Positions 1 through 9,620 of a stretch of 64,000 nt of DNA are shown here, in pieces. The DNA comes from Clostridium sp. UBA1056. GTDB taxonomy: Bacteria > Bacillota > Clostridia > Clostridiales > Clostridiaceae. The number at the start of each line of letters is the position of its first letter. Position 1 is the stretch's first letter. The notes below the pieces were generated by a model. The model made no database searches and was not told the DNA's origin. It was given only the letters and a program-made list of their open reading frames with translations. The DNA lies in assembly GCA_002316385.1 (NCBI GenBank), contig DCDL01000024.1, positions 62,001 through 126,000 of the forward strand, read 5' to 3'. The translations under genes were made by a program, and so were the position numbers.

Positions 1-28
1 AAGGGTTACTAAACTTAATTTATACTTA

Positions 29-484
29 TTAACTTATTTTTGATATACTTTTAAATTCGCTAAAATCATCACTATCATTGTCTTCAAATAATCTCTTATA
101 GCAATATGAGATTATATCGCCTCTTTTTATAATTCCAATGAATATATTCGAGTCATCAACTACTGGAACGAAGTTTTGCGATTTAGCAACAAGGATTAAA
201 CTCTCAATATCAGAATTAATAGATACAGGCTTATTTTTAAAATGTCTTGGTATGTCTTTTATTAAAACATTCTCTGTATCTTTTAAGCTTAGCTCAGAAG
301 AATTCTTTAACTTCCAAAGAAGATCTCCTTCAGTTAAAGTCCCGACATATTTTCCTTTATCATCTACTAAAGGGATAGAAGTATATCTATGATACTCCAT
401 TCTCTCCATTGCTCTTCGCATAGTGGAACTAACCTTTTCAAAAATTACTTCGCTTTTAGGAGTTAGAAAAAAGGCAATGTTCAT
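29..484 (-). CDS. CBS-domain protein
   Basis: This 151-residue cytosolic protein consists almost entirely of a tandem CBS pair, which in other proteins binds adenine nucleotides and acts as a regulatory module. The first CBS repeat spans about residues 20-60 (RYTSIPLVDDKGKYVGTLTEGD) and the second about 75-130 (FVPVVDDSNIFIGIIKRGDI). No catalytic or transport domain is attached, so it is a stand-alone CBS protein. The start is supported by a GGAGGATG ribosome binding site just upstream of the ATG. The neighbour upstream on the same strand is a patatin-like gene, about 120 bases away. The ligand and target cannot be told from sequence. Confidence 0.85.
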   Translation of the reverse strand: MNIAFFLTPKSEVIFEKVSSTMRRAMERMEYHRYTSIPLVDDKGKYVGTLTEGDLLWKLKNSSELSLKDTENVLIKDIPRHFKNKPVSINSDIESLILVAKSQNFVPVVDDSNIFIGIIKRGDIISYCYKRLFEDNDSDDFSEFKSISKIS

Positions 485-605
485 ATTTTATCATCCTCCA
501 TTAAATCAATATTCAATAAGTATACTAAAAAGCTATACTACAATTATAACATAATTTTCAAATTAAAAGAGAATAAAGTTTTTAATAATTTAAAAACAAG
601 TAAAA

Positions 606-1847
606 CTAGGAGTTAATTCTATAATTTATCAAACATAAAAACATATGAGCAATAAACTCTTTAGGAAATGTAATTGCTAAAGTATTTCTAAAAGCCACTG
701 TAGATTTAGATTTATTTAAAATATCACAATTGTTTAGTATAAAATGATCCTTTAATGATATTTCTTTATTATTTATATCTTGTTTCAACAAATTTACTTT
801 TTCTAATATTTTCTTCAGTAATTCATTATAACTATATATAGTACATCTTTCTATTTCTATAACTTCAGCAGTAATTTCCATAGCCATAATAATATTAATA
901 TGATTTCTAGATATTATACCTGAGAAATTTTTAATTCTTTTTATAGCTCTTAACAATTTTAAGTGGTCATAGATGGAATTATTAAAGTTTACAGAATTCA
1001 TTATAATGTTTAATTCGGTATTATCAATATCTTTTAGCAATCCCTTTGAAACTTCATCTTTAAAAAAGTAATAATTTTGTCCTATTAAATGATTAAAAGC
1101 TTTTAATGTATCTAAATACCCTAGATTTATATTTCTTTCAATCTTTGAACTATCAAAATTAATAATTGGACCAAGGCTTTCACTACATTTAATTTCTATT
1201 ATGGGTATATTATTTTTATTATTAAATTTTCGTTTAAATCCAGGGCCGTCAATATCCACTTGAATTATAGTAGAACAGGAACTATTTAAAAGCATACTAG
1301 TTGGAAGATTATTATACATACCACCGTCAAAAAATGTAATTCCATCAATAACACTATGCTTTAGACCAGGTAAAGAACAGCTTGCCATTATATAGTCAAT
1401 AATTTTTCCATAAGGAATATCAGATTTAAAGATCTCTATGGGTTTAAGTGGAGACATACTAAGAGTAACTATACCAAAATCTATAGGTGAATTTCTTATT
1501 TTATCTTCATTTAAATAACCCTGTAATAGCCTTTTTAAAGGAGTAGAGTCTAGCCCTCTGTTAGATATAACATTTTTAATTAACTTAGGAATGTCCTTAG
1601 AAATTAAATTTCCATCTGTAGAAGAAATATCATCTACACAGAAACAACTGGCAAAATCTATTGCTCGCCATAACTCTTCTAAATCTTTATAAGTATTGAT
1701 ACATATAAAAGCACCATTGATAGCGCCGATAGAAGTACCTACCACTGCAGATATTTCTATTTTTAACTCTATCAATGCTTTCCACACACCAACTTCATAA
1801 GCTCCTTTAGAACCACCACCACCTAATACTAATCCATAACTATTCAA
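606..1847 (-). CDS. Patatin-like phospholipase family protein
   Basis: This is a predicted serine lipid acyl hydrolase of the patatin family, 413 residues from a TTG start. The N-terminus has the oxyanion-hole motif GGGGSKGAY, followed by the nucleophile elbow GTSIG and the DGG motif carrying the catalytic aspartate, so the Ser-Asp dyad is intact. The C-terminal half (about residues 220-413) is helix-rich and not assigned. A GTG four codons upstream at 1859 is possible, but the AAAGGAG sits directly on it and is well spaced for the TTG at 1847. No signal peptide is visible, so it is probably intracellular. The substrate is unknown. Confidence 0.85.
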   Translation of the reverse strand: MNSYGLVLGGGGSKGAYEVGVWKALIELKIEISAVVGTSIGAINGAFICINTYKDLEELWRAIDFASCFCVDDISSTDGNLISKDIPKLIKNVISNRGLDSTPLKRLLQGYLNEDKIRNSPIDFGIVTLSMSPLKPIEIFKSDIPYGKIIDYIMASCSLPGLKHSVIDGITFFDGGMYNNLPTSMLLNSSCSTIIQVDIDGPGFKRKFNNKNNIPIIEIKCSESLGPIINFDSSKIERNINLGYLDTLKAFNHLIGQNYYFFKDEVSKGLLKDIDNTELNIIMNSVNFNNSIYDHLKLLRAIKRIKNFSGIISRNHINIIMAMEITAEVIEIERCTIYSYNELLKKILEKVNLLKQDINNKEISLKDHFILNNCDILNKSKSTVAFRNTLAITFPKEFIAHMFLCLINYRINS

Positions 1848-1982
1848 TCCTTGGAACACTCCTTTAAGTAGAAATATAAATTTAAATATAAGTTTATCTA
1901 TTATTATATTATCCTAAATGAATTAATTTTGATAATTATTACAATAATTATAGTATACATACTAATTATTACTATTTATACG

Positions 1983-2011
1983 TTGAACTTTTATATAAAA
2001 AACTATATAAT
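1983..2011 (+). promoter_or_regulatory. Sigma-A-type promoter for the 152-residue protein gene
   Basis: TTGAAC at 1983-1988 and a perfect TATAAT at 2006-2011 are separated by 17 bases. The pair lies about 105 bases upstream of the start codon at 2118 and points towards it. The leader between them is A+T-rich with no recognisable riboswitch. Confidence 0.5.
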
Positions 2012-2117
2012 TATTATATACTAACGATAGAATTATATTATAGTAAACTATTTACATGAAATAAATTTAGAATGTAATAAAATTTTAATGATAACTAGTA
2101 GTAAAAGGAGAATAGCT

Positions 2118-2576
2118 ATGGAAATAAGTTTAAATTTAATAGAAGAAGCAATTAAGTTAAATAGCGTTGAAGAAGTTAGAAAAGCATTAATTGAATACAT
2201 AAGAGTTGAGCCAGAAAACTCAGAAAAGATTATAAATGCGTTAAACTACGCTAAAGAAAATATTCAGGGATTATTTGAAGTTCATGATGGCACAAAATTG
2301 GAAGAAGATAATAAATGGACTAAAGAATATTTTCTAAAAACGCTTCAAGATTTATCAAAAAACTTCTCAGAAGAAAGATTCAATCATTTATGTTTAGTAG
2401 GAGCTTTCATATATCCAAATGTAGATAATTCAGATCAAGATACTGTTATAATTAATAATGTTAAACCTGTCTCTGATTCTGAAATTAAATTTGAAAAAGT
2501 AAAATCTGCGCTTGCTTTAGGAAGTGGTCTTTTAATAGGCTATATCATTGGGAAAAAAGTTAATAAAAAAAGATAA
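2118..2576 (+). CDS. Hypothetical protein with C-terminal hydrophobic segment
   Basis: I do not recognise this 152-residue protein. It is acidic and mostly helical, with a hydrophobic stretch near the C-terminus (about residues 130-146, ALALGSGLLIGYIIGKKV) that looks like a glycine-containing membrane anchor followed by a basic tail. The start at 2118 is chosen over an ATG 30 bases upstream because AAAGGAG lies at the right distance only for 2118. A sigma-A-like promoter lies upstream and a strong terminator follows, so it is probably monocistronic. Confidence 0.7.
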   Translation: MEISLNLIEEAIKLNSVEEVRKALIEYIRVEPENSEKIINALNYAKENIQGLFEVHDGTKLEEDNKWTKEYFLKTLQDLSKNFSEERFNHLCLVGAFIYPNVDNSDQDTVIINNVKPVSDSEIKFEKVKSALALGSGLLIGYIIGKKVNKKR

Positions 2577-2587
2577 TTATATATTAA

Positions 2588-2637
2588 AATAAACCTATTA
2601 GTATTTCGAAACATTGTACTAATAGGTTTATTTTATG
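2588..2637. terminator. Bidirectional terminator between convergent genes
   Basis: A perfect 16-bp inverted repeat (2588-2603 with 2617-2632) is flanked by A-rich and T-rich stretches, so it can end both the rightward gene ending at 2576 and the leftward gene ending at 2677. Confidence 0.8.
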
Positions 2638-2676
2638 TTTTTCTAATGATATTATATTAAAATTATTTTATAGATT

Positions 2677-3120
2677 TTATAGGAAACTATTATTATACAA
2701 CTCATGTCTCTCGATATGGTTAATATGTTTTTGATAGTCTTTATTCATTAAATTTATAGTGGTATAGCTTTCACGGTTAATAAAATTAGGGTCTGATATT
2801 AATTTACACCCTAAATTTAATACATTATTTGTTGCCTCACAAGTTTTTTGTAAGATATCTTCATCAATAATCGTAATATGCTGGTTATCATTAATAGTTA
2901 CATTATTACAACTATCAATCTGTATGGGATTGCCCCCTAAACCGGATATAACTTTACATATTCTGGATGCGTGTTTTTGATAATCACTTTGAACTTTATA
3001 TACTTCAGAGATAATTTTTTCGTTTTTAGAATTCTTTATATAATTTTCAAAAGTATTTATATCAATATATATTCTACGCAATAATTCATTTAAGTTGTTT
3101 ATTGTATATTTTTTATCCAA
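2677..3120 (-). CDS. DUF2383-like helical protein
   Basis: This 147-residue protein resembles the DUF2383 (PA2169-like, ferritin-like four-helix) family. An N-terminal NNLNELLRRIYIDINTFE segment, a KVQSDYQKHASRICKVISGLGGNP segment with the typical LGG(N/D)P turn, and a C-terminal repeat of similar helices containing DYQKHINHIERH support this. The family is found in stress or spore-related contexts but has no settled function. The start is taken as TTG at 3120, because AAGGAG abuts the alternative TTG at 3129. It converges with the gene ending at 2576 and shares its terminator. Confidence 0.6.
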   Translation of the reverse strand: MDKKYTINNLNELLRRIYIDINTFENYIKNSKNEKIISEVYKVQSDYQKHASRICKVISGLGGNPIQIDSCNNVTINDNQHITIIDEDILQKTCEATNNVLNLGCKLISDPNFINRESYTTINLMNKDYQKHINHIERHELYNNSFL

Positions 3121-3230
3121 GAAAATCAACTCCTTGCAATAATATTCATTATATTATTACCTAAGTAGTATTGACATTATTCCTTTTATAAAATTATAAA
3201 AATTTTTTAGAGTGAATAATAAGATAAAAA

Positions 3231-3263
3231 AGAAAAAGGCTATTGCATGCAATGCCTTTTTCT
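3231..3263 (-). terminator. Terminator of the antiporter gene
   Basis: On the minus strand the repeat around the AAAAAGGC and GCCTTTTT arms forms a stem with one bulge and is followed by a T-run. It lies directly after the stop of the NhaC-type gene. Confidence 0.7.
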
Positions 3264-3269
3264 AAGATA

Positions 3270-4706
3270 CTAAGCTTCAACAACTGGTTTCTCTGATTCT
3301 TCTAACTTTTCCATTGAGAACCCTGTATATCCATATACTATTGATATTATAGGATTTATATAGTTTAAGAAACAGAATGGAGCATATAAGAAACAGGATA
3401 CTCCGAGAGTGGAGGACATGAATGCTCCACATGTGTTCCATGGAATGAATGGTGAGGTTAGAGTTCCAGAATCCTCTAGAGCCCTTGATAAGTTCTTAGG
3501 TGCTAATCCACGTTTAGCGTATTCATCCTTATACATTCTGCCTGGGATAACTATAGATAGATATTGATCTCCAGCTAGTATATTAACAACTATACATGAA
3601 ATTATAGTAATTAGTACAAGTGATCCTGTATTAACAGCAAGTTTAAGTAACTTTTCAGCAAGTGCATTTAAGAATCCAGCTTTCTCCATTATACCTCCAA
3701 AGGACATAGCGCATATAATTAAAGAAACTGTGTACATCATACCCTGAAGTCCACCACGGGTTAATAGATCATCAACTATTTCAACTCCTGTTTCACTGAC
3801 ATATCCATCATTTAAAACGTTAACTATATCACCGTAGTTAGCACCTTGAACTAGAACTGCTAAAATTACTCCGGAGGCAACTCCTATTATTAATCCAGGA
3901 ATTGCAGGCACCTTTTTAACAACAAGTACTATTACTATTACTGGTGGTAGTAATAGTATAGGATTAATTACTCCTGAGGCTTTCAATCCATCAAATATTA
4001 TATTTAATTTAGAAACATCTAATTCTTGACCTGAATATTTCATCCCAAGAATGCCAAATAGTATAAGAGAAATTATTAAACTTGGTGTTGTTGTATAGAA
4101 CATGTGTTTAATATGGTCAAATAAAGTAGAACCAGCCATAGCAGGGGCTAGGTTAGTTGTATCAGAAAGAGGTGACATCTTATCTCCGAAATATGCACCA
4201 GATATGATAGCACCAGCTATCATAGGAGTAGGTATTCCTAAACCTACACCTACACCTATAAGCGCTATACCTACAGTACCAGCAGTTGTCCATGAACTTC
4301 CAGTAGCTAGGGAAACTATGGAACATATTATACATGTAGCTACTAGGAATATGCCAGGAGATAAAATTTTAAGTCCATAGTAAATCATTGTTGGTACTGT
4401 ACCACTTAATATCCAAGCACCAATTAGGACCCCAATGATCATAAGTATTATAATTGCTTGCATTGACATTTGAATAGTATCGATAAAGCCTTTTTCAAGA
4501 TCTTCCCATTTAAATCCAATACATAAAGCTGTAATAGTTGCTGCTGCTGCAGCAATTATTAATGGAATATGTGGGCTTGCATTAAAGAATATAATTGCAA
4601 TAGATAAAGAAATAATGAGAACTAAAATAGGTATTAGAGCTTGCCAAACTTTTGGCTTTATAGGGTGGACAGTTACACTACTAGATTTTTCTTTTTTTTC
4701 TTTCAT
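3270..4706 (-). CDS. nhaC: Na+/H+ antiporter, NhaC family
   Basis: This is a polytopic membrane protein of 478 residues in the NhaC/ion-transporter superfamily, predicted to exchange cytoplasmic Na+ or another cation or organic substrate for protons. About 11-12 hydrophobic segments are visible. Conserved polar loops such as SSWTTAGTVGIALIGVG, GAYFGDKMSPLSDTTNLAP and LAGDQYLSIVIPGRMY are characteristic. Amino-acid:cation exchangers such as malate/lactate or tyrosine antiporters also belong here, so the substrate is uncertain. The start at ATG 4706 is preferred because AGGAG is well spaced for it and too close to the GTG at 4715. It appears monocistronic, with its own terminator. Confidence 0.85.
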   Translation of the reverse strand: MKEKKEKSSSVTVHPIKPKVWQALIPILVLIISLSIAIIFFNASPHIPLIIAAAAATITALCIGFKWEDLEKGFIDTIQMSMQAIIILMIIGVLIGAWILSGTVPTMIYYGLKILSPGIFLVATCIICSIVSLATGSSWTTAGTVGIALIGVGVGLGIPTPMIAGAIISGAYFGDKMSPLSDTTNLAPAMAGSTLFDHIKHMFYTTTPSLIISLILFGILGMKYSGQELDVSKLNIIFDGLKASGVINPILLLPPVIVIVLVVKKVPAIPGLIIGVASGVILAVLVQGANYGDIVNVLNDGYVSETGVEIVDDLLTRGGLQGMMYTVSLIICAMSFGGIMEKAGFLNALAEKLLKLAVNTGSLVLITIISCIVVNILAGDQYLSIVIPGRMYKDEYAKRGLAPKNLSRALEDSGTLTSPFIPWNTCGAFMSSTLGVSCFLYAPFCFLNYINPIISIVYGYTGFSMEKLEESEKPVVEA

Positions 4707-4914
4707 TAATAACACACTCCTATCTAAAATTCCAATTTAAGTAATTAAATAAATTATATATCAGTGTATTTGAAATTGCAATATTATTGTGAAAATTAAA
4801 AAAATAACAAAGTGATAAACTATAATATGCATTATATTAGAAATTTATTAGAATAAATATCTTTTTCGAGCAGTCTATGAAACTTATAATATAATAAGTT
4901 TCAATTTGTTATAA

Positions 4915-4946
4915 TAAAAAAAGAGTACAAAATAATTTTTGTACTC
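4915..4946 (-). terminator. Terminator of hemA-hemL
   Basis: A 10-bp inverted repeat (4923-4932 with 4937-4946) is followed on the minus strand by a run of T. It lies just downstream of the hemL stop. A separate 9-bp hairpin (4879-4902) lies further downstream with no clear role. Confidence 0.75.
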
Positions 4947-4969
4947 AAAATTTTTAATAAGTATAAAGT

Positions 4970-6244
4970 TTATGCATTAAATGATTTGAAGGCTATAAGA
5001 AATTTATTTATATCTTCTTCACTATGACAAATTGATAGAAACATTGCTTCAAATTGTGATGGTGGTAAATTAATTCCTTTATCTAACATATGCATAAAGT
5101 ATTTTTTAAATAAATCTGTATTACAACATTTAGCATCGTCATAATTATTGATTTCTTTTAAATCTGTAAAGAAGATGGTCATCATTCCACCAACTCTATT
5201 AATTACTACATTAATATTCTTTTCTTTTGCAATAGCTTTAACACCATTTTCTAGCATTGTTCCTATATTTTCTATATGAGTATATATATCTTGATTTTCG
5301 TATAATTCTTTTACTGTTGCTACTCCAGCAGCCATTACAAGAGGATTACCTGACATAGTTCCTGCTTGATATACAGGACCTAGTGGAGCAAGTAATTCCA
5401 TAATCTCACGTCTTCCACCATAAGCACCACAAGGCAGACCACCTCCGATTATCTTACCGTAGGTTATAAGATCTGGTGTCACATTTGGAAACATTTTTCT
5501 AACACCTTTATATGCAATTCTAAAGCCACACATTACCTCATCAAATATTAATAAAGCACCATTTTCTTTACAAAGTTTATCTAGGGTTTCCATAAATTCT
5601 ACAGAAGGTTTAACAACGCCCATATTTCCTGCAATTGGTTCAATAATAACACAAGCAATTTCATCTTTATATGCAGTAAATATTTCCTTTATATTTTCTA
5701 TATCATTATAATTTGCAACAATTGTATGTTCTATATGTTCTTTAGGTATACCGGCACTACCAGGAATACCACAAGTCATAACTCCAGAACCAGCACTAAC
5801 TAAAAATCCATCATAGTGTCCATGATAACAACCAGCAAATTTAACAATTTTATTTCTCTTAGTATAGCCCCTTGCTAACTTAATTGCACTCATAGTGGCT
5901 TCAGTACCGGAGTTAACCATTCTTATCATGTCGATTGAGGCAGTTTCACATATAAGTTTTGCGAGATCTAGCTCTAATTTGGTAGGAGCACCAAAAGCTA
6001 TAGCTGTCTCTGTGGTAGTTTTTATAGCATTAACAACTTTAGAGTTACAATGGCCTAAAATCATAGGTCCCCAAGCACCAACAAAATCTATGTACTCTTT
6101 ATCTTCTTCGTCATATATTTTAGAGCCAATGCCAGATTTTATAATAGGAGGCGTTATCCCCATATCTTTAAGTGCTCTTACTGGACTATTAACTCCTCCA
6201 GGAATATACTTCTTACTTTCTTCAAATATAGTTTTATTATTCAT
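4970..6244 (-). CDS. hemL: Glutamate-1-semialdehyde 2,1-aminomutase
   Basis: HemL converts glutamate-1-semialdehyde to 5-aminolevulinate, the last step of the C5 route into tetrapyrroles, using pyridoxamine phosphate. The 424-residue length is normal. Class-III aminotransferase features are visible: GGVNSPVRA near the N-terminus, VNSGTEATMSAIKLARG, CYHGHYDGFL, IFDEVMCGFR, and the PLP lysine in LITYGKIIGGGLPCGAYGG. The gene starts 13 bases after hemA, so the two are one operon. Its product feeds HemB, encoded about 18 kb away on the other strand. Confidence 0.95.
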   Translation of the reverse strand: MNNKTIFEESKKYIPGGVNSPVRALKDMGITPPIIKSGIGSKIYDEEDKEYIDFVGAWGPMILGHCNSKVVNAIKTTTETAIAFGAPTKLELDLAKLICETASIDMIRMVNSGTEATMSAIKLARGYTKRNKIVKFAGCYHGHYDGFLVSAGSGVMTCGIPGSAGIPKEHIEHTIVANYNDIENIKEIFTAYKDEIACVIIEPIAGNMGVVKPSVEFMETLDKLCKENGALLIFDEVMCGFRIAYKGVRKMFPNVTPDLITYGKIIGGGLPCGAYGGRREIMELLAPLGPVYQAGTMSGNPLVMAAGVATVKELYENQDIYTHIENIGTMLENGVKAIAKEKNINVVINRVGGMMTIFFTDLKEINNYDDAKCCNTDLFKKYFMHMLDKGINLPPSQFEAMFLSICHSEEDINKFLIAFKSFNA

Positions 6245-6257
6245 AAGACTCTTCCTC

Positions 6258-7499
6258 CTAATTAATTTTATTTAAAAAAATACGTTCAATTAACTTATAG
6301 GCTTCTTTATTATCTCCACTTAAAGTTGCTTCTTTTAAAACTTCAATGGCACGATTTATATATGTGTTAGCACCACTTTTTAAAAGAGTAGCTACAAGCT
6401 TGTCATTATCTTTAGTGTATTTTTTATGTTGAAAAGTTTTAAGATTATTTTCTATAAGTAATTGACTTTCATCTTTAACCTCTTTAATTATACCACTTAA
6501 AGACTTTAGTTTTAAAAAATTATCATACTCATCATAGTATTTCTCTATTATATGTTTATTTGAATTCATAATATTTTTACGTTTAGTTTTATTTTCTTTA
6601 TCTACATTTTGAAGATTATCTAAATTAAATAAATATATATTTTCTAATTCACTACAACAATCCTCTACATTTATTGGTAAGGAAAGATCAAAAATTAACA
6701 GTGGTTGGCAAGGCATATCTTTCTTTAACACAAGAGGAGTAGGGGCTGCAGTACAACATATTAAAGCATCTATGTATTTATAAGTATCCACTAGATTATC
6801 AATAGATATAACTTCAATCTTTTTATTTTTAAGTAGTTCTACATTTCTTATTATAGTACCATGGCTAATGACCTTATCTGTATTTCTTACTACTATATAT
6901 ATTTTATCCAAAGTATCTTGTTTTCCTATAAGATAATTCAAAGTTAATTGAGCCATTTTACCAAAACCCAATATTAATATGTTTTTACAGCCTTGATCTA
7001 GAGCTTTTTTAGCAGCTATAGATGAATAGGATACAGGCATTTTATACAGTTTGCTTTCTGTTTTAAACTCTTTACCACAACTAATGGCCATTGAGAATAA
7101 CTTATCAAAGGATGCTTTTATTACCCTTAATTCTTTGCTTTTTAAATAGGCATCCTTTACCTGCCCTAATATTTGATCTTCACCTAAAATCTTTGAATGG
7201 AAACCACAACTAACTTCTAGTAAGTGAGTTATAGCTTTACTATCATTAGAATAAAATATATACTCAATAAAGTCTTTATTCCAATTAAGTATTTTAAATA
7301 CTTTTTGCATTATGTCATTCTGCGATAGGGAAGAGTTTAAATATATTTCTGTTCTATTACAGGTATTAATTATAACAACTTCTTCACATATAGTTTTTTT
7401 CATTTTTAGTAATATTCCATCTATATCATCTTGGGATATTGCTAGTTGAGCTCTTAAAATTAAATCAAGTTCTTTCTTTATTCCAATTAAATGAATCAT
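6258..7499 (-). CDS. hemA: Glutamyl-tRNA reductase
   Basis: HemA reduces glutamyl-tRNA(Glu) to glutamate-1-semialdehyde with NADPH, the committed step of tetrapyrrole synthesis. The protein is 413 residues. The catalytic cysteine sits in VVIINTCNRTEIY, followed by LEVSCGFHSKILGEDQILGQVK, a Rossmann region NILILGFGKMAQL and a C-terminal helical dimerisation domain. The ATG is preceded by GGGAGGT. It is the first gene of hemA-hemL. The promoter region carries an inverted repeat described separately, which may regulate the pair. Confidence 0.95.
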   Translation of the reverse strand: MIHLIGIKKELDLILRAQLAISQDDIDGILLKMKKTICEEVVIINTCNRTEIYLNSSLSQNDIMQKVFKILNWNKDFIEYIFYSNDSKAITHLLEVSCGFHSKILGEDQILGQVKDAYLKSKELRVIKASFDKLFSMAISCGKEFKTESKLYKMPVSYSSIAAKKALDQGCKNILILGFGKMAQLTLNYLIGKQDTLDKIYIVVRNTDKVISHGTIIRNVELLKNKKIEVISIDNLVDTYKYIDALICCTAAPTPLVLKKDMPCQPLLIFDLSLPINVEDCCSELENIYLFNLDNLQNVDKENKTKRKNIMNSNKHIIEKYYDEYDNFLKLKSLSGIIKEVKDESQLLIENNLKTFQHKKYTKDNDKLVATLLKSGANTYINRAIEVLKEATLSGDNKEAYKLIERIFLNKIN

Positions 7500-7548
7500 T
7501 TCTACCTCCCAATCTATGAAATTACTAAATTTTATTTAATCAAATTTA

Positions 7549-7569
7549 AAACCCACTACATGTGGGTTT
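7549..7569. promoter_or_regulatory. Inverted repeat at the hemA promoter
   Basis: An 8-bp inverted repeat (AAACCCAC, 5-base spacer, GTGGGTTT) lies immediately after a TATAAT read on the minus strand at about 7570-7577. It would therefore overlap the hemA transcription start or form the first hairpin of the leader. It could be an operator or a small attenuator-like stem; the sequence does not decide. Confidence 0.4.
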
Positions 7570-7619
7570 ATTATAACTCATATATTGTAACAAGAAAATT
7601 ATACTATATCATTTTTTTT

Positions 7620-7648
7620 TTGACAATGATAAAATGAGATAATAAAAT
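7620..7648 (+). promoter_or_regulatory. Sigma-A promoter for the membrane protein gene
   Basis: TTGACA at 7620-7625 and TAAAAT at 7643-7648 are separated by 17 bases. They lie about 50 bases upstream of the start codon at 7701. Confidence 0.6.
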
Positions 7649-7700
7649 CTTATTGTATATATATTACTGATTTGTAATAATTAAAAGAAGAGGTGTTACT

Positions 7701-8357
7701 ATGAAAAAGTTTATTTTAAATGCTTCAATTACCATTGTAGGTTTTATTTTGATTTTACTTATATCCACTGTAATAACAACAAGTATCAAGTCTATTTATA
7801 CTTTTAGCATTAATAAATTTAATATTGAGGAAAGTACAAATTTATCTGTTGATGAAATGAAAGAAAATTACTCCTACGTAATAGATTATTTGTTATATAG
7901 TAACAATGATAAATTTGAGCTACCATCTTTAGAGTACTCAGAGGATGGAGCCTTTCACTTTCAAGAAGTAAAAGAATTATTTAAATTGGCTAAAGTTACT
8001 ATATTAATTTTAGCAATTATATTAATCATATTATGCGTAGTGTACACTAGGTTTTATAAAAATTATAAGTATATAAAATATATTTCCATTACATCAATTA
8101 TAGTCCCAACTATAACTTCAATAGTTGTAAGTATAAATTTTAATTTTTTCTTCACAGTGTTCCATAAGATATTTTTTAATAACGATAAATGGCTTTTTAA
8201 TCCTAATGTAGATCCTATTATAAATATACTTCCTAAAGAATTATTTGCATTATGTGCTGGTACTATTGTAATTATTTGTGTATTCATTGGAGTAATATTA
8301 TATACAGCATATAATCATTATAATAAAAGAAAGGGCTTTCGCAAAATATATTACTAA
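7701..8357 (+). CDS. Four-helix integral membrane protein, function unknown
   Basis: I do not recognise the family of this 218-residue protein. It has four predicted membrane helices at about residues 5-28, 92-115, 125-150 and 180-206. An extracytoplasmic loop of about 60 residues between the first two is rich in acidic and aromatic residues. A short basic tail ends the protein. The start has an AGAGGTG site and a TTGACA/TAAAAT promoter. A strong terminator follows, so it is a single-gene unit. Confidence 0.75.
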   Translation: MKKFILNASITIVGFILILLISTVITTSIKSIYTFSINKFNIEESTNLSVDEMKENYSYVIDYLLYSNNDKFELPSLEYSEDGAFHFQEVKELFKLAKVTILILAIILIILCVVYTRFYKNYKYIKYISITSIIVPTITSIVVSINFNFFFTVFHKIFFNNDKWLFNPNVDPIINILPKELFALCAGTIVIICVFIGVILYTAYNHYNKRKGFRKIYY

Positions 8358-8367
8358 TCTTATATAA

Positions 8368-8412
8368 AATATTGAATAAGCACTTTAATAATATAAGTGC
8401 TTATTCAATATT
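8368..8412. terminator. Bidirectional terminator
   Basis: A perfect 18-bp inverted repeat (8368-8385 with 8395-8412) separates the rightward membrane-protein gene from the leftward phosphatase gene and can serve both. Confidence 0.8.
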
Positions 8413-8443
8413 TATTTAGATTAGCTTACTTTGTTAAATCCCC

Positions 8444-9619
8444 TTAAAGATAATTTACTGATACCTTTTTACCTAAAGCATCTAATAACTTAGCTATATC
8501 TTTAACAAGCTTAATTTTTAAATTAAACTCCTCTGGAAAAGAGGGGTTTTGATGAGCTGGATTAACTGCTTGACCTACATATATATCTATGGATGTACCT
8601 TCATTAATTAACATAGAAGTAATTTTAGATGCACCATCAGATCCATCTATAGGTGATTGTATAACATTATTTTTAGTAGCATTTAGATAACTTTTTAATA
8701 AATCCTTAACTTTATTTAAAGTTAATATTCCTTCAGTAACTAAATCTATGCCATCCATATAACCCATAGGTGGGACTTCAGAAGTATAATGCTTTAAGTC
8801 TATCTCTATAGGGGTATGTAATGCATTAGATATTATATTAGCAGTAGTACCACCACATACAATTTTCTTACCTGGAGCACTCTTTACTAGGCCTATAAGA
8901 ATACCATCATCATTTTTATCTTTAGGTGGCCCTGTGAAGAGAGATATATGTTGCTCTTTTTTTATTTTAATAGTTACTACAGTGGTATCATCACCAGGTT
9001 TGTTGTCATATAAGTCTTTACATACCTCTAATAATTGTCTGCATATGTTTTGAGCTATTACTTCTTTATGGAGCACATTAGTGAGATATCTGTTTATATG
9101 AGGCCATTCCCAACCTAGATTTAAGAGGCCACCTACACCAGCATGAAGAACTCCATCACTTATTATAATTAGGGCATCTGACTCATTCATATAAAATCTA
9201 CTTTCAAAAATAACTTTACCATTTACGATACGTCTATTCTTTTTAATATCGCAACTTCTATTGTTTCTAAAAAGAAAGACTGGAGGATTATCATACTCTA
9301 CCATGTATACTTCGCCGCTATTTTTAATTTTCACGATTGTAAAAGTGGAGTAGGCTAATTTTCTAACTTGACACTCAGGCAATGTATTAATTATAGTATC
9401 TATAGTTTCATCTATAGTAGCTCCTTCTTTTAACATAGTAACTGCAATTTTAGATGTTAAAGTTCCTAATATATTAGCTTTAACCCCACTACCAAGACCA
9501 TCAGACATTACTACTATAACTCCATCTTCTGTATTAGCAATTTCAACATTATCACCACAAAGTTCTTCACCATATTTATTAATACTCATATTGGCTACAT
9601 CTAAGTAATATTTTCTCAT
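8444..9619 (-). CDS. SpoIIE-family PP2C-type phosphatase in a sensory hydrogenase operon
   Basis: This 391-residue protein has an N-terminal SpoIIE/PP2C-type serine phosphatase domain. Metal-binding acidic motifs are visible at VVMSDGLGSGVKAN, DALIIISDGVLHAG and KPGDDTTVVTIKIK. The C-terminal third (about residues 225-391) is a separate domain with a VCGGTTANIISNAL motif, seen in phosphatases next to H-cluster proteins. No membrane segment is visible, unlike sporulation SpoIIE. It starts one base after the stop of the hydrogenase-like gene, so the two are probably coupled. The likely job is to turn the redox or H2 signal sensed by the upstream protein into dephosphorylation of a regulator. 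The target is unknown. Confidence 0.8.
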   Translation of the reverse strand: MRKYYLDVANMSINKYGEELCGDNVEIANTEDGVIVVMSDGLGSGVKANILGTLTSKIAVTMLKEGATIDETIDTIINTLPECQVRKLAYSTFTIVKIKNSGEVYMVEYDNPPVFLFRNNRSCDIKKNRRIVNGKVIFESRFYMNESDALIIISDGVLHAGVGGLLNLGWEWPHINRYLTNVLHKEVIAQNICRQLLEVCKDLYDNKPGDDTTVVTIKIKKEQHISLFTGPPKDKNDDGILIGLVKSAPGKKIVCGGTTANIISNALHTPIEIDLKHYTSEVPPMGYMDGIDLVTEGILTLNKVKDLLKSYLNATKNNVIQSPIDGSDGASKITSMLINEGTSIDIYVGQAVNPAHQNPSFPEEFNLKIKLVKDIAKLLDALGKKVSVNYL

Positions 9620-9620
9620 A

